NCBI GenBank assembly: GCA_031315865.1
Contig: JALDRJ010000002.1
Coordinates: forward strand, 2,950,001-3,014,000
DNA from: Nitrospirales bacterium
GTDB taxonomy: Bacteria > Nitrospirota > Nitrospiria > Nitrospirales > UBA8639
Length of the DNA: 64,000 bases
Direction of reading: 5' to 3'
How positions within the stretch are numbered: position 1 is the stretch's first letter; each line of letters opens with the position of its first letter. The notes below the pieces were generated by a model. That model did no database searches and had not been told where the DNA came from. It saw only the letters and a list, made by a program, of their open reading frames with translations. Positions 1 through 9,572 of this stretch are shown piece by piece. Position numbers and translations under genes: made by a program.

Positions 1-3000
1 TTAGCCGATCAAACGCAGATTGTTTATGTCTCCCCACTTAAAGCCTTGAGTCATGATGTGCAGAAGAATCTGCAGGAACCGCTGGCGCAGATGACGCAAT
101 GCGCATTGTCGGCCGGCTATCTCGTTCCGGATTTACGCGTTGAGGTGCGAACCGGCGACACGCCGCCGTCGGTGCGTCAGCGCATGCTCGTGCATTCTCC
201 CCATATTCTGATTACCACTCCGGAAACCTTGTACCTCATGCTGACGGCGCGTAAGAGCCGTGAAATTCTGACGAATGTGCAGACGGTCATCGTGGATGAA
301 ATTCATGCCTTGGCTCCCAATAAACGGGGAACCCATTTGGCATTGTCGCTTGAGCGATTGGCGGCGCTCTGTCCCAAGCCTCCTGTGCGAATCGGTTTGT
401 CCGCGACGCAACGACCTCTGGAACTTATTGCCGATTTCCTCGTTGGCCAAGGCGCTGTCGGCAATGCCGTTGAGCGGAATTTACCGGCGCGATCGTCGTG
501 TCAGATCGTCGATGTCGGACAAAAGCGCGAACTTCATTTAACGGTTGAGGTTCCTCGTGATGAATTGGGAGCCGTCGCAACGAATGCGATGTGGGAGGAG
601 ATTTACGATCGCATTGCCGAGTTGGCCCGTGAACATCACACGACGTTAGTGTTCGTCAATACACGACGGTTAGCGGAACGTATCGCTCATCATTTAACTG
701 AACGTTTGGGTGAAGACAAAGTGATGGCGCACCATGGCAGCCTTTCTCGAAAGATTCGATTGTCCGCCGAAGATCGTCTGAAGACAGGGCAGCTTCAAGT
801 GATGGTAGCCACCGCTTCACTCGAACTGGGTATTGATATCGGCCATGTGGATCTGGTGTGTCAGATAGGTTCGCCTCGCGCGATTGCGACCTGTATGCAG
901 CGAATCGGCCGGGCCGGGCACTGGGTTGGCGCGACGCCCAAAGGCCGCTTGTTTTGCACGACACGGGATGATCTCGTCGAATGTGCTGCCACGGTCTACG
1001 CGATACGGCAAGGCAATTTAGATCCCGCGACGGTTCCACTTGAGTCCGTCGATATTCTGGCTCAACAACTCGTGGCAGAAGTGGCGGCGCAGGAACGCTC
1101 GGTTGATGACCTGTATCGACTATGTTCTCGTGCCTATCCTTATCAAAATCTCACCAGGGACATGTTCGAAAACGTGCTCCAGATGGTGGCAGAGGGGTAT
1201 GTGCCCGGACGCCGCCGTCAGCAAGCGTATGTCTTTCATGATCGTGTGCAGCAGAAGGTTCGCCCGCGCCGTGGCGCGAGACTTGCCGCCATCACTTCTG
1301 GCGGCGCGATACCAGACACCGCCACCTATGCGGTCGTGGCGGAGCCGGAAGGCAAAGTTGTGGGCTCGGTGGATGAGGATTTTGCGGTAGAAAGTTTGGC
1401 CGGAGATATTATTCTCCTAGGAACGTCGTCTTGGAGGATTCGCGGGATTGAGACGGGACGGGTCAGGGTGGAGGATGCGCATGGGGCTCCTCCCAATATT
1501 CCCTTTTGGCGTGGTGAGGCTCCTTCACGTACCAAAGAGCTGTCGAATGAGGTGGCGCGACTTCGGGAGCGGGTCAGCCGGTCCCTCGAAGAATCGAGCA
1601 ATAGTGTGCAGGCCAAAACTATTCTGCAGGCTGAATGTGGAGTCGATGAAGCCGGAGCGGATCAGATCGTGGCCTATGTTCAAGATGGCAAGCAAGTGCT
1701 GGGGGCGGTTCCAACGCAAGAGCGGATTATTGCCGAACGCTTTTTTGATGAAGCCGGTGGCATGCAGCTCGTCATTCACTCCCCCTACGGCGGACGTGTG
1801 AATCGAGCCTGGGGGTTGGCTCTCCGCAAGAGGTTCTGCCTGAATTTCGACTTTGAGTTGCAAGCTGCGGCCACTGATGAAGGGTTGGTTCTCTCGCTGG
1901 GTGAAAAACACAGTTTTCCGCTGGATGCCATCTTTTCGTTCTTGAATTCCCAAACGGTGCGGGATGTTCTCATTCAGGCTGTATTAGCTTCACCGCTGTT
2001 TATCACTCGTTGGCGATGGAACATCTCACGGTCCCTGGCTCTGTTGCGCTTTCAAAAAGGCAAGAAGGTGCCTCTGCATATTCAGCGTATGCGAGCGGAG
2101 GATTTATTGGGTGCGGTATTTCCGATGGCCACGGCATGCCAAGATAACCATGTGGGAGACGTGCCGATTCCCGACCATCCCTTGGTTCAAGAGACTGTGC
2201 GCGATTGTCTCACAGAAGCCATGGATATCGATGGCTTGATTCGCCTGCTGCAGCGCATGGAGTCTGGTGAGGTGCAATGCGTCGCCATAGAGTCTCCGGC
2301 TCCCTCGCCGTTCGCCCATGAAATTTTGAATGCGAATCCCTATGCGTTTTTGGATGATGCCCCACTGGAAGAACGGCGGGCTCGAGCAGTGAATCTGCGG
2401 CAAGTTCTTCCCTCTGATATTGGCGGAACATTGGGCTCTCTTGATCCGAAAGCCATCGCTGCAGTCATCGAAGAGGCATGGCCAATGGTTCGTGATGCTG
2501 ATGAACTTCATGAAGTACTTCATCTTTTGGTGTGGGTGCCTGAAGAGATGAGCGCCTCCTGGAAGCCGTACCTTCATGAATTGCTGGAATCAAAGCGTGC
2601 GTTGATCGTAGGAATCAAGAGTGAGCAGAATGATGAAATCCCCTTACGCAGAGGGTGGGTCACAACCGAACAGTTTTCAGCGGTTCAAGCAGTTTTTCCT
2701 TCTGTCGAAATTCTCGCCCCTGAGCAATTGGAACTTCTTCCGGTTGTTGCCGACGTGCCTACGATCGAGGAAGCGAACGCCGTCCTGCATATTGTGCAAG
2801 GATGGATGGAATCTTGTGGGCCAGTGACCGTGCGAGAGCTGTCAAGCGCGTTGTATCTTCCTCAGTCGGCAGTCAGGCAAGCGTTGCTGCATCTAGAAGG
2901 GCAAGGGCAAGTTTTGCGTGGACAGTACCGTTCGGAAATGTCTTCTTTCCCATTCAACGGAGACTCAAGCATAGCGGGATTTGAAGAAAGTCATGGAAAG

Positions 3001-4212
3001 CTTGAAGAATGGTGTGGCCGGCGGTTGCTTGCCCGAATTCACCGGAAGACAGTCAGCTCGCTCCGAAAGGAGATCGAACCGGTTTCCGCGGCAGACTTCA
3101 TGCGGTTTCTGTTCCGTTGGCAGCATCGTGCGCCTGGTTCACAATTACATGGAGAGCCGGGGTTACAGGAAGTCATCACTCAACTTGCGGGTTTTGAAAC
3201 GGCCGCATCTTCTTGGGAACCTTCAATTTTGAAGGAGCGCGTTTCGAACTACAAACCGGAACTTTTAGATATGTTGTGTCTGCGAGGGACCGTTGCCTGG
3301 GGAAGGCTGACGCCGCCGTACAAGGCACCAAATACTTCACCTGAAAGTCGAAAAAAAGATGAGAACGCGTTGTTTCAGGTTGAGGCTCGACGATCAGTCC
3401 CCCGTCGTATCAGCCCCACAAGTCTTGCGCCGATCAGTTTCTTTCTCCGAGAAGACCTTGCGTGGCACCTCGCGTTGAATCGTCACAGGTTACATAATGC
3501 CAACTCTGGTCTACGGCAGATCTTGAGCTCAGTGGCCCAAGATGTTCTCCAGTGCATGGAATCCCGAGGGGCATCATTTTTTACGGATCTGACGGGGACA
3601 ACCGGACATCTGGCCTCAGAGGTTGAACAAGCACTCTGGGAGCTTGTGGCTGTCGGGTTAGTGACCTCTGACGGTTTTGACAACCTTCGCGCACTGCTCA
3701 ACCCAAAGCGGCGCAATGCCTATGGCAAGGAACGGAAGCAGCGGCCTCGTCACAGCGCGGGGCGGTGGGATCTTTTACTGCCATCGCGTCGTCCTCCAGA
3801 AGAGTCATTCACGACCGATCAGATCCATGAAAAATGGGCTAAGCAGTTGCTCATTCGTTATGGCGTGGTCTTTCGTGATGTGTTGAAACGGGAATCGTCT
3901 GCGATGACTTGGCGTGAGCTTCTTATTCAATTTCGCCGGTTGGAGTGGCGAGGTGAGATCCGGGGAGGGCGATTTGTGAATGGATTTACGGGAGAGCAAT
4001 ATGCGTTGCCCGAAGCCGTTGAATCACTCCGTGCCGTCAGGCGTGACCCGCGGTCCAGTGCACAGGACATTCATATTTCCGCCGCTGATCCCCTCAACCT
4101 CGTTGGGATCATTCTTCCCGGAGAGAAAGTGCCGGCCAATACTTCCAAAGTCATCTGTTTCCGAAATGGTGTGCCTGTGAGTGATGATCGATCGGTCGTG
4201 GCGTTGGGATAA
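1..4212 (+). CDS. lhr: Lhr-type large DEAD/DEAH-box helicase (5' end outside window)
   Basis: The reading frame is open from base 1, so the gene starts upstream; about 1,400 codons are visible and the Walker A motif is missing. The visible part begins in helicase motif Ia (YVSPLKAL), followed by motif II DEIH (about 295-306), motif III LSATQ (about 397) and motif VI QRIGRAGH (about 898-921). The long region after the two RecA-like domains matches the extended architecture of Lhr (large helicase-related), an ATP-dependent 3'-5' DNA/RNA:DNA helicase linked to DNA repair. Family membership is clear from the motifs; the precise repair role is inferred. A TTG at base 46 lies inside a conserved motif and is not the start. 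Downstream genes follow closely on the same strand. Confidence 0.93.
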   Translation, partial: LADQTQIVYVSPLKALSHDVQKNLQEPLAQMTQCALSAGYLVPDLRVEVRTGDTPPSVRQRMLVHSPHILITTPETLYLMLTARKSREILTNVQTVIVDEIHALAPNKRGTHLALSLERLAALCPKPPVRIGLSATQRPLELIADFLVGQGAVGNAVERNLPARSSCQIVDVGQKRELHLTVEVPRDELGAVATNAMWEEIYDRIAELAREHHTTLVFVNTRRLAERIAHHLTERLGEDKVMAHHGSLSRKIRLSAEDRLKTGQLQVMVATASLELGIDIGHVDLVCQIGSPRAIATCMQRIGRAGHWVGATPKGRLFCTTRDDLVECAATVYAIRQGNLDPATVPLESVDILAQQLVAEVAAQERSVDDLYRLCSRAYPYQNLTRDMFENVLQMVAEGYVPGRRRQQAYVFHDRVQQKVRPRRGARLAAITSGGAIPDTATYAVVAEPEGKVVGSVDEDFAVESLAGDIILLGTSSWRIRGIETGRVRVEDAHGAPPNIPFWRGEAPSRTKELSNEVARLRERVSRSLEESSNSVQAKTILQAECGVDEAGADQIVAYVQDGKQVLGAVPTQERIIAERFFDEAGGMQLVIHSPYGGRVNRAWGLALRKRFCLNFDFELQAAATDEGLVLSLGEKHSFPLDAIFSFLNSQTVRDVLIQAVLASPLFITRWRWNISRSLALLRFQKGKKVPLHIQRMRAEDLLGAVFPMATACQDNHVGDVPIPDHPLVQETVRDCLTEAMDIDGLIRLLQRMESGEVQCVAIESPAPSPFAHEILNANPYAFLDDAPLEERRARAVNLRQVLPSDIGGTLGSLDPKAIAAVIEEAWPMVRDADELHEVLHLLVWVPEEMSASWKPYLHELLESKRALIVGIKSEQNDEIPLRRGWVTTEQFSAVQAVFPSVEILAPEQLELLPVVADVPTIEEANAVLHIVQGWMESCGPVTVRELSSALYLPQSAVRQALLHLEGQGQVLRGQYRSEMSSFPFNGDSSIAGFEESHGKLEEWCGRRLLARIHRKTVSSLRKEIEPVSAADFMRFLFRWQHRAPGSQLHGEPGLQEVITQLAGFETAASSWEPSILKERVSNYKPELLDMLCLRGTVAWGRLTPPYKAPNTSPESRKKDENALFQVEARRSVPRRISPTSLAPISFFLREDLAWHLALNRHRLHNANSGLRQILSSVAQDVLQCMESRGASFFTDLTGTTGHLASEVEQALWELVAVGLVTSDGFDNLRALLNPKRRNAYGKERKQRPRHSAGRWDLLLPSRRPPEESFTTDQIHEKWAKQLLIRYGVVFRDVLKRESSAMTWRELLIQFRRLEWRGEIRGGRFVNGFTGEQYALPEAVESLRAVRRDPRSSAQDIHISAADPLNLVGIILPGEKVPANTSKVICFRNGVPVSDDRSVVALG

Positions 4213-4255
4213 ATTGTTTCAGGAAGACAAAGAATCTCGAGAAGGCTTATTGCAT

Positions 4256-4387
4256 ATGGCCGATCAAAGAAAGAAAAAAACAAGTCGGCAAAAAATGATT
4301 GTCGATATTCTCTGGTTTATCCTTGGAGCGATTATTGGACTCTTCTCGTTGATCGGCCTGTATGTGGTTGCGATGAATGTTTTATGA
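4256..4387 (+). CDS. small single-pass membrane protein, 43 aa
   Basis: The start at 4256 (MADQRKKK) was chosen because it follows a purine-rich GAGAAGG and begins a compact protein. The first 13 residues are very basic; one hydrophobic helix (about residues 15-40) follows and runs to the C-terminus. This predicts an inner-membrane protein with a cytoplasmic positively charged N-tail. It lies 43 bp after the helicase gene and may be cotranscribed with it. I do not recognise the family. Confidence 0.5.
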   Translation: MADQRKKKTSRQKMIVDILWFILGAIIGLFSLIGLYVVAMNVL

Positions 4388-4450
4388 AGGCTACCATAGA
4401 ATACGGTCCTATTTCTTGATTCTCGTTTCTCTGTTGGATAATATCTGATT

Positions 4451-4732
4451 ATGTCACGAAGACCATTTCCGGGAGCACCGCCCCCGATCCCACCAGCTTT
4501 GCGGCGACGTCAGCCCATGTCTCCACAGGCCCAACAGGAGCAGTTTAGTGCTCTTCGAGCTTCATTACTCTACTGCCCGAAATGCAAGACGGCTACCCCT
4601 GCGCGGGAGCGACTTCTTTTGGTTTTGCCCTCTGGTAATCTCTATGAATATTTGTGTTCGGAATGTGGGACGAGCACCGGTGAGAAGACGGATCAAGCGC
4701 AGGACCAGGAGGTCAAGTTAATCAAGCCGTAG
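4451..4732 (+). CDS. zinc-ribbon protein of unknown function, 93 aa
   Basis: The protein has a proline- and arginine-rich N-terminus (residues 1-30) and then a probable zinc ribbon with two CxxC knuckles, C42/C45 and C69/C72, about 24 residues apart. The tail is acidic and glutamine-rich. Such a four-cysteine layout normally binds one zinc ion. The partner, nucleic acid or protein, cannot be read from the sequence. It is convergent with the MutS-like gene, whose stop lies only 10 bp away. Confidence 0.6.
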   Translation: MSRRPFPGAPPPIPPALRRRQPMSPQAQQEQFSALRASLLYCPKCKTATPARERLLLVLPSGNLYEYLCSECGTSTGEKTDQAQDQEVKLIKP

Positions 4733-4741
4733 CGGCGAAAC

Positions 4742-6634
4742 TCAAACGATATCTTCCGTCTGTTTGTCCGGCACAGGAAGTCCTTCTTGCGCCATGATGC
4801 GGAGGGCATTGGTCGTAGGGCAGGGGCCAGGTTTTAGCTGATAGTCAAACTGTAGTTTCCCGTTTTCGATCGTTTCCTGGAAGTGCATGTTGTGAATTCG
4901 CGATCCATTGGTTTCCAGTAGCGCTAATTCCAAATCGTGGGTGGAAAGGAGTCCGAGCCCATTCCCCTTCTGAAGCGCTTTGATAAAGGCTTCGCTGCCT
5001 CCCAAACGCTCACGGTTATTGGTCCCCTTGTATATTTCATCGATGAGAAAGAGGACTGGGTGGCCCTCACGCTCATTCACACCGTCTAGGACGACTTTCA
5101 ATCTTTTCACTTCTGCGTAAAAGTAGGACAGTCCCTCCGCCAGTGAATCAGTCACTCGGATACAACATAAGAGTCGCAACCATGTCCACGCAAGATAGTC
5201 GGCACAAACGGGAGCGCCGGCTTGAGCCAGGCAAATATTGATTCCTATTGTTCGTAAAAACGTACTTTTCCCTGACATATTCGACCCGGTTACGAGTAGC
5301 ACATGGCCTAATCCGTGGAGCGCTAAACTGTTTTCCACACGAAAATTTGTTTTAATTAAAGGGTGTCCGATGTTTGTCGCGGTAAAACCGGCTTCAGATT
5401 GGGAAGCGCTGAGCTGTTCTCTTGCCGGCCATGTGTAATCCGGGTTGAGGTAGGCAAAGGTCCCTATGGAGCTGGATGCGTCGAGCGTGGCTAATCGGTC
5501 TATCCAGATGGGAAGCGAGTGTTCTAATCGATGACAGGTTTTCTTGAGCTGGTAGACAAAACTCAGGTCCCAGGGCATGAGGGCATTCACGAATAGATGA
5601 ACTAACGGGTGAGCTTTGATGCTGAGTCCGGCACAGACGCGTGCGAGGTCACGAAGAAGTTTGCTAGGTTTGCGGCGATCGGTGATCAGTGGAGCGCAGA
5701 GTTCCTTGAGTTCTGGTTGATCGAAAAAGCGGTGACGTTCCAGTCGTTGAGTGACGGCCACGAATTTTTCTAATTCATGATGCAAGTCCAGCGCTCGACC
5801 AAATATCGGTGTCATGTGGCCAGCCGTGTAAAAATACAGGGCCACATACAGGCCGAACGAAAGGACCCAATACCCTGGTATGCTGATGCTTACAGACAGT
5901 ATTCCAAGTATGATGGTGCTCACACACAGTATGAGGGCGAGTATGAGCCGTTGTGTGACGTAAGGAATAGACACTCCGTGACGAAGCAGCTCCTCTATTC
6001 GTTGGCCGTCCAAGGGTTGCTCACTCACGAGCGAAGCCTCTAGTGCGATTCGATCCCGCAAGAGCGTAAGGCCTGAAATTTCTTGAATGAGCGATTGCCG
6101 GTGAGTCCATTCCACATCATGTAATGGGTGCTCATTTTGAGCCAAAATCCATTGCCGTAAGCGCTGCTGGCCAGGAAGCGAGAGCGTTGAGTCTAAAAGC
6201 TGGAGTAGCGAATGTGGTCCAACAATATCCAAATCATACGCATATGAATGATGAGCTATGGTGGGAAAAGATCGTGATGGGATCTTCGACCAATCTAACT
6301 GGAGGCGGGCAAGATTCGTGACTTTTTGTTGTTTCCATTTTGTGAGCCGAAGCAGCTTGGTCTTTAAGATCCCGTGAAAGTACGTTACGGTTGCGAATAA
6401 GGCAAGAAAGGCCAGCAATGCCAAATTTCCGGTATGAAACCATGCGGCTTTGTAGAGTGCCAAACACGTGAAAAAGGCTAAAAGAAAGATCGCGAGGCGA
6501 CATCGTGTAAAGGACGTACTGGTCTGTACGCCATGAGTGAGCAGCCGTTCGGCCTTTGCGATGCCGCGCGTAATGGTTCGTTCTCGTTTCTGGCTTAACG
6601 TGTCAGGCATGGTGTGTCCTGACCTTACAGTCAT
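4742..6634 (-). CDS. membrane-anchored MutS-family ATPase
   Basis: The C-terminal third is a MutS-type ABC ATPase: Walker A GSNMSGKST at about residues 450-458, Walker B ending in DE at about 532-533, and an STHD switch at about 564-567. Unlike mismatch-repair MutS (about 850 aa), this 630-residue protein lacks the mismatch-binding and connector domains. It carries two pairs of hydrophobic helices, near residues 46-87 and 228-272. A stretch resembling the MutS lever/core region lies between and after them. Membrane-bound short MutS homologues are known as a family, but their function is not settled. A role in canonical mismatch repair is unlikely because the DNA-reading domain is absent. The gene is divergent from prmA. 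Confidence 0.85.
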   Translation of the reverse strand: MTVRSGHTMPDTLSQKRERTITRGIAKAERLLTHGVQTSTSFTRCRLAIFLLAFFTCLALYKAAWFHTGNLALLAFLALFATVTYFHGILKTKLLRLTKWKQQKVTNLARLQLDWSKIPSRSFPTIAHHSYAYDLDIVGPHSLLQLLDSTLSLPGQQRLRQWILAQNEHPLHDVEWTHRQSLIQEISGLTLLRDRIALEASLVSEQPLDGQRIEELLRHGVSIPYVTQRLILALILCVSTIILGILSVSISIPGYWVLSFGLYVALYFYTAGHMTPIFGRALDLHHELEKFVAVTQRLERHRFFDQPELKELCAPLITDRRKPSKLLRDLARVCAGLSIKAHPLVHLFVNALMPWDLSFVYQLKKTCHRLEHSLPIWIDRLATLDASSSIGTFAYLNPDYTWPAREQLSASQSEAGFTATNIGHPLIKTNFRVENSLALHGLGHVLLVTGSNMSGKSTFLRTIGINICLAQAGAPVCADYLAWTWLRLLCCIRVTDSLAEGLSYFYAEVKRLKVVLDGVNEREGHPVLFLIDEIYKGTNNRERLGGSEAFIKALQKGNGLGLLSTHDLELALLETNGSRIHNMHFQETIENGKLQFDYQLKPGPCPTTNALRIMAQEGLPVPDKQTEDIV

Positions 6635-6655
6635 CTAACCCCTCCGTCAAATTCT

Positions 6656-7522
6656 ATGCAAACGTATATTCATGTTTATCTGACGGGGTTGATTGACGTG
6701 AGTGAACTAGCTGGACGGCTCATGAACATGAGCCTATTGGGTGCCTGGGAAGACGAGGGTGTTGTCCATTTGTATTGGGACCATGCCGATTGGCATGAGT
6801 CCATGCTTGAGGCACTTGGTGAAACCCTCCTGGAACTTGGCTTGAAGGTCGATCATGATGAGATTCGGGTTCAAACGATTCCTTGGCAGGACTGGAACCG
6901 TATCTGGACGGAGTCGGTCCAACCGATCCATATCGGGAAACGCATTGTGGTTCGACCGAGTTGGAGTGAAGTCGAAGTGGCAGAGGATGGGATTGAACTC
7001 ATTCTTGACCCCAAACAAGCATTCGGGACTGGTCATCATGCGACCACACAACTCTTGTGTGAATGGCTGGAAGATACCATTCAAGGTGGGGAGCAGGTGC
7101 TCGATGTTGGAACGGGGAGTGGGCTCTTAGGGATGGTCGCGTTGCGCCTTGGGGCAACGTCTGTGCTCGCGATCGATCATGACGCCGTGGCCCTGGAATG
7201 CGCGAAGGAGTATGCGCGGATGAATCATTTCGGTCCTGAGTTGGAGTTTCAGGTCCTGGACATTCATGACCTTTCTGATGGTCAGTATGATGTCATCCTC
7301 GCCAATATTGACCGGCGAACGTTGTTGTCGGTCGATCAGGCATTTGCCAACGTTGCCGGTTCGCATACGCTATTGCTGATGACAGGAATTCTCGAATCTG
7401 ATTACGAAGAACTGGTTGCCTATTATCGGCAATATGGATGGAGGGACGGAGACGTTCGGAAACGTGCGGAATGGATTGCGATCGAGCTTGTACGAAGAGC
7501 CCCAGACTATCTATCTGGCTAA
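6656..7522 (+). CDS. prmA: ribosomal protein L11 methyltransferase PrmA
   Basis: At 288 residues the length is normal for PrmA, the cytoplasmic SAM-dependent enzyme that methylates ribosomal protein L11. Diagnostic motifs are the substrate-loop sequence DPKQAFGTGHHATT (about 118-131), the SAM motif LDVGTGSG (about 149-156) and the ANI motif in place of NPPY (about 209). The N-terminal region of about 60 residues fits the L11-recognition domain. Its 3' end overlaps the stop of a convergent hypothetical gene by 4 bp. Confidence 0.94.
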   Translation: MQTYIHVYLTGLIDVSELAGRLMNMSLLGAWEDEGVVHLYWDHADWHESMLEALGETLLELGLKVDHDEIRVQTIPWQDWNRIWTESVQPIHIGKRIVVRPSWSEVEVAEDGIELILDPKQAFGTGHHATTQLLCEWLEDTIQGGEQVLDVGTGSGLLGMVALRLGATSVLAIDHDAVALECAKEYARMNHFGPELEFQVLDIHDLSDGQYDVILANIDRRTLLSVDQAFANVAGSHTLLLMTGILESDYEELVAYYRQYGWRDGDVRKRAEWIAIELVRRAPDYLSG

Positions 7523-7875
7523 TGTTCAAGATAGTCTATGAGGGCACGATACGTGAGCTTACGAGTTTGAGCCTTTGATCGTTCTTCTTCAGCCTGATGT
7601 TGTTCAAGCCAAACGGTTTCCGAGACTTGCATACGTGCCTGATCACAGAATGTCCACATTTGATGAAGGAAATCCACATGAAGGCCGACTTGAACGCCTT
7701 CTGATTCAATCCGGTCATCCAGGATTGCCAGAAGGTCTGAAATGGCTTGATCCGTGTCATATGGCGGGGATGTATAGCCGAAGGCCTGGGATGCCGCCTC
7801 TTCTTGTCTGGCTTGTTCCACCAGATCGTGCATGTACTCCTTCAGGAGTCCGATAATACGTCCGGGTAAACGCAT
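7519..7875 (-). CDS. hypothetical helical protein, 118 aa
   Basis: The frame encodes a soluble, charged, probably all-helical protein without signal peptide or recognisable motif. Its stop overlaps the end of prmA by 4 bp in a tail-to-tail arrangement. There is no strong ribosome binding site before the ATG at 7875. I do not recognise a family. The balanced composition and conventional length support a real gene. Confidence 0.55.
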   Translation of the reverse strand: MRLPGRIIGLLKEYMHDLVEQARQEEAASQAFGYTSPPYDTDQAISDLLAILDDRIESEGVQVGLHVDFLHQMWTFCDQARMQVSETVWLEQHQAEEERSKAQTRKLTYRALIDYLEH

Positions 7876-8035
7876 GGAGGTACGAGAGGAAAATCGTTGC
7901 GATGCTTACATGAACTTGTCACGGAAAGAGGTAGCATGAACGTGCAAAATTTTCAAACGATTCAATGGAACTTTTCCAAATGTCCGGTTGTGAGAGATCC
8001 AAAGGTTTCACACGTTGACAGGCCTTGGTTTCGGG

Positions 8036-8065
8036 TTGAAAACAACCGCATTAATTGGGTATAAA
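8036..8065 (+). promoter_or_regulatory. sigma70-like promoter for the TPR protein gene
   Basis: A TTGAAA hexamer at 8036-8041 and a TATAAA hexamer at 8060-8065 are separated by 18 bp, close to consensus housekeeping -35/-10 boxes. They lie about 75 bp before the ATG at 8140 in an otherwise gene-poor gap. Assignment is by sequence only. Confidence 0.5.
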
Positions 8066-8139
8066 ATAAGTACCCTCTGGCGAGATGCCCTGTATTCCTT
8101 TAACAAGCTAGTGAGATGGATAATGAGGAGAGCGTTCTC

Positions 8140-8784
8140 ATGAAGGTGACACATCTCATTTTATTGATGTGCATCATGCTCTTGTCCCCTGATATGGCGC
8201 TCGTTTTCGCTCAGGAAACGTCGGAAGACCTAAGTGCTCAGGCGTTAGAAGAATGTCAAAAAGGACGTATTGCGCAAACTCGTGATAGCCGGATGGAACA
8301 TTTTAAACGCGCCGAAACCATAGCCGAACGAGCTGTGAAAGCAAACGATAAGAATGCGGATGCGCATTTTGCTTTATTCTGTAGCTTGGGAGAGCAAATG
8401 CGAATTGACGGTGAACCGGATTTTCTAGCAATTTTTGGTTATAACCGGATGATGGATGCCTTGAACCGGACGCTTGAACTGAACCCTGACCACATCGACG
8501 CCATGTCCTCCAAGGGCACGTTACTCGTGAAGTTGCCGGCCTTTTTCGGGGGAGACACGGAAAAGGGGGAAGAGCTTCTTCAGGAGGTGATCAAGCGAGA
8601 ACCGACCGCGATCAATGCCCGGTTGGTCATCGCTCAAAATTATGCTGAGCGCGGCCAACATGAAAAAGCCATGGAATTAGCCATGACGGCCCTGAAATTT
8701 GCAAAAGTTCAGAATCGCAAGGATCTCATCCCCGAGGCTGAAGAAGTCCTCTCAAACCTCCGCAACGGGAAATCTTCCGACTAG
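8140..8784 (+). CDS. exported TPR-repeat protein
   Basis: The start at 8140 was chosen over an in-frame ATG 24 bp upstream because GAGGAG sits 9 bp before it and it begins directly with a signal peptide (MKVTHLILLMCIMLL, cleavage near VFAQ). The mature part, about 190 residues, contains tandem helical repeats of TPR type, for example around ALNRTLELNPDHIDAM and the following ATAINARLVIAQNYAERG-like helices. TPR domains are protein-interaction scaffolds, so a periplasmic adaptor role is the most that can be said. A good promoter lies just upstream. Confidence 0.7.
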   Translation: MKVTHLILLMCIMLLSPDMALVFAQETSEDLSAQALEECQKGRIAQTRDSRMEHFKRAETIAERAVKANDKNADAHFALFCSLGEQMRIDGEPDFLAIFGYNRMMDALNRTLELNPDHIDAMSSKGTLLVKLPAFFGGDTEKGEELLQEVIKREPTAINARLVIAQNYAERGQHEKAMELAMTALKFAKVQNRKDLIPEAEEVLSNLRNGKSSD

Positions 8785-8830
8785 GTTATCGTATTCGACC
8801 TAGCCGGAATTTCCATTTTCCTACTTCGTG

Positions 8831-9448
8831 CTAGCCCCATAATTCTTTCAGTCGTTGATCACGTCCACAGCTATATCGATAAAACTTATACCGTAATGGG
8901 TTCTTTTGATAATAGTCTTGGTGGTAGTCTTCCGCCGGATAAAAGGTCGTGGCCGGCACAATTTCCGTCACGATTTCCTGTGGAAACGTTTTTGTCGATT
9001 CAATCTTAGCCTTGGATTGTTCGATCAATTTCCGTTGTTCCTCGTCGTGGTAAAAAATCGCCGGGCGATATTGATTCCCATGATCGCAGAATTGGCGATC
9101 TGCTGTCGTCGGATCAGAATTTCTCCAATAGACGTCCAGGAGTTCTGGATAACTGATCTTGGCCGGGTCGAAGACGACTTGAATAGCTTCGGTGTGGCCG
9201 GTTCCTCCAGCCGAGACTTCTTCATACGTAGGGTCAGACTTTTGGCCCCCCGTATATCCCGAGGTCGTTGAAATAACCCCATCGAGTTTGTCAAAGGGTG
9301 GTTCCAGGCACCAGAAACATCCTCCCGCAAAGGTGGCTGTGGAATACTGTCCCGGTTCACCAACGGCGCTGCTAGATGGGACAGCCCCAATGAACGTCAA
9401 CATTAACCCGATCGCGAGCAAGACAGCGAATCCTGTGAATTTGTTCAT
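8831..9448 (-). CDS. msrA: peptide methionine sulfoxide reductase MsrA, exported
   Basis: The active-site motif GCFWC (residues 43-47, catalytic C44) and the downstream YRPAIFYHDEEQ block identify MsrA, which reduces methionine-S-sulfoxide in proteins. A hydrophobic N-terminal segment (residues 5-28, ending SSSA) precedes the catalytic domain, so this copy is predicted to act in the periplasm. A GGGAG ribosome binding site lies upstream of the ATG. Resolving cysteines would be in the C-terminal part; one is visible in YSCGRDQR. It is monocistronic and convergent with the TPR gene. Confidence 0.95.
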   Translation of the reverse strand: MNKFTGFAVLLAIGLMLTFIGAVPSSSAVGEPGQYSTATFAGGCFWCLEPPFDKLDGVISTTSGYTGGQKSDPTYEEVSAGGTGHTEAIQVVFDPAKISYPELLDVYWRNSDPTTADRQFCDHGNQYRPAIFYHDEEQRKLIEQSKAKIESTKTFPQEIVTEIVPATTFYPAEDYHQDYYQKNPLRYKFYRYSCGRDQRLKELWG

Positions 9449-9572
9449 GATTGTTTCTCCCGTGGAATTGCCATGGTAGAGTTGGAGCCTACCAACGGCA
9501 GATGTGTGTTATTTTTAGCTGATTTGAATACTAATCCTTTGCTCATGGACTATTGTCCCATGAAATCCCGTA

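Noticed and set aside
7936-8064. 42-codon open frame before the TPR protein gene
   Set aside because: It has a GAGG sequence 5' of an ATG, but it runs through the predicted promoter of the next gene and has no distinctive composition.
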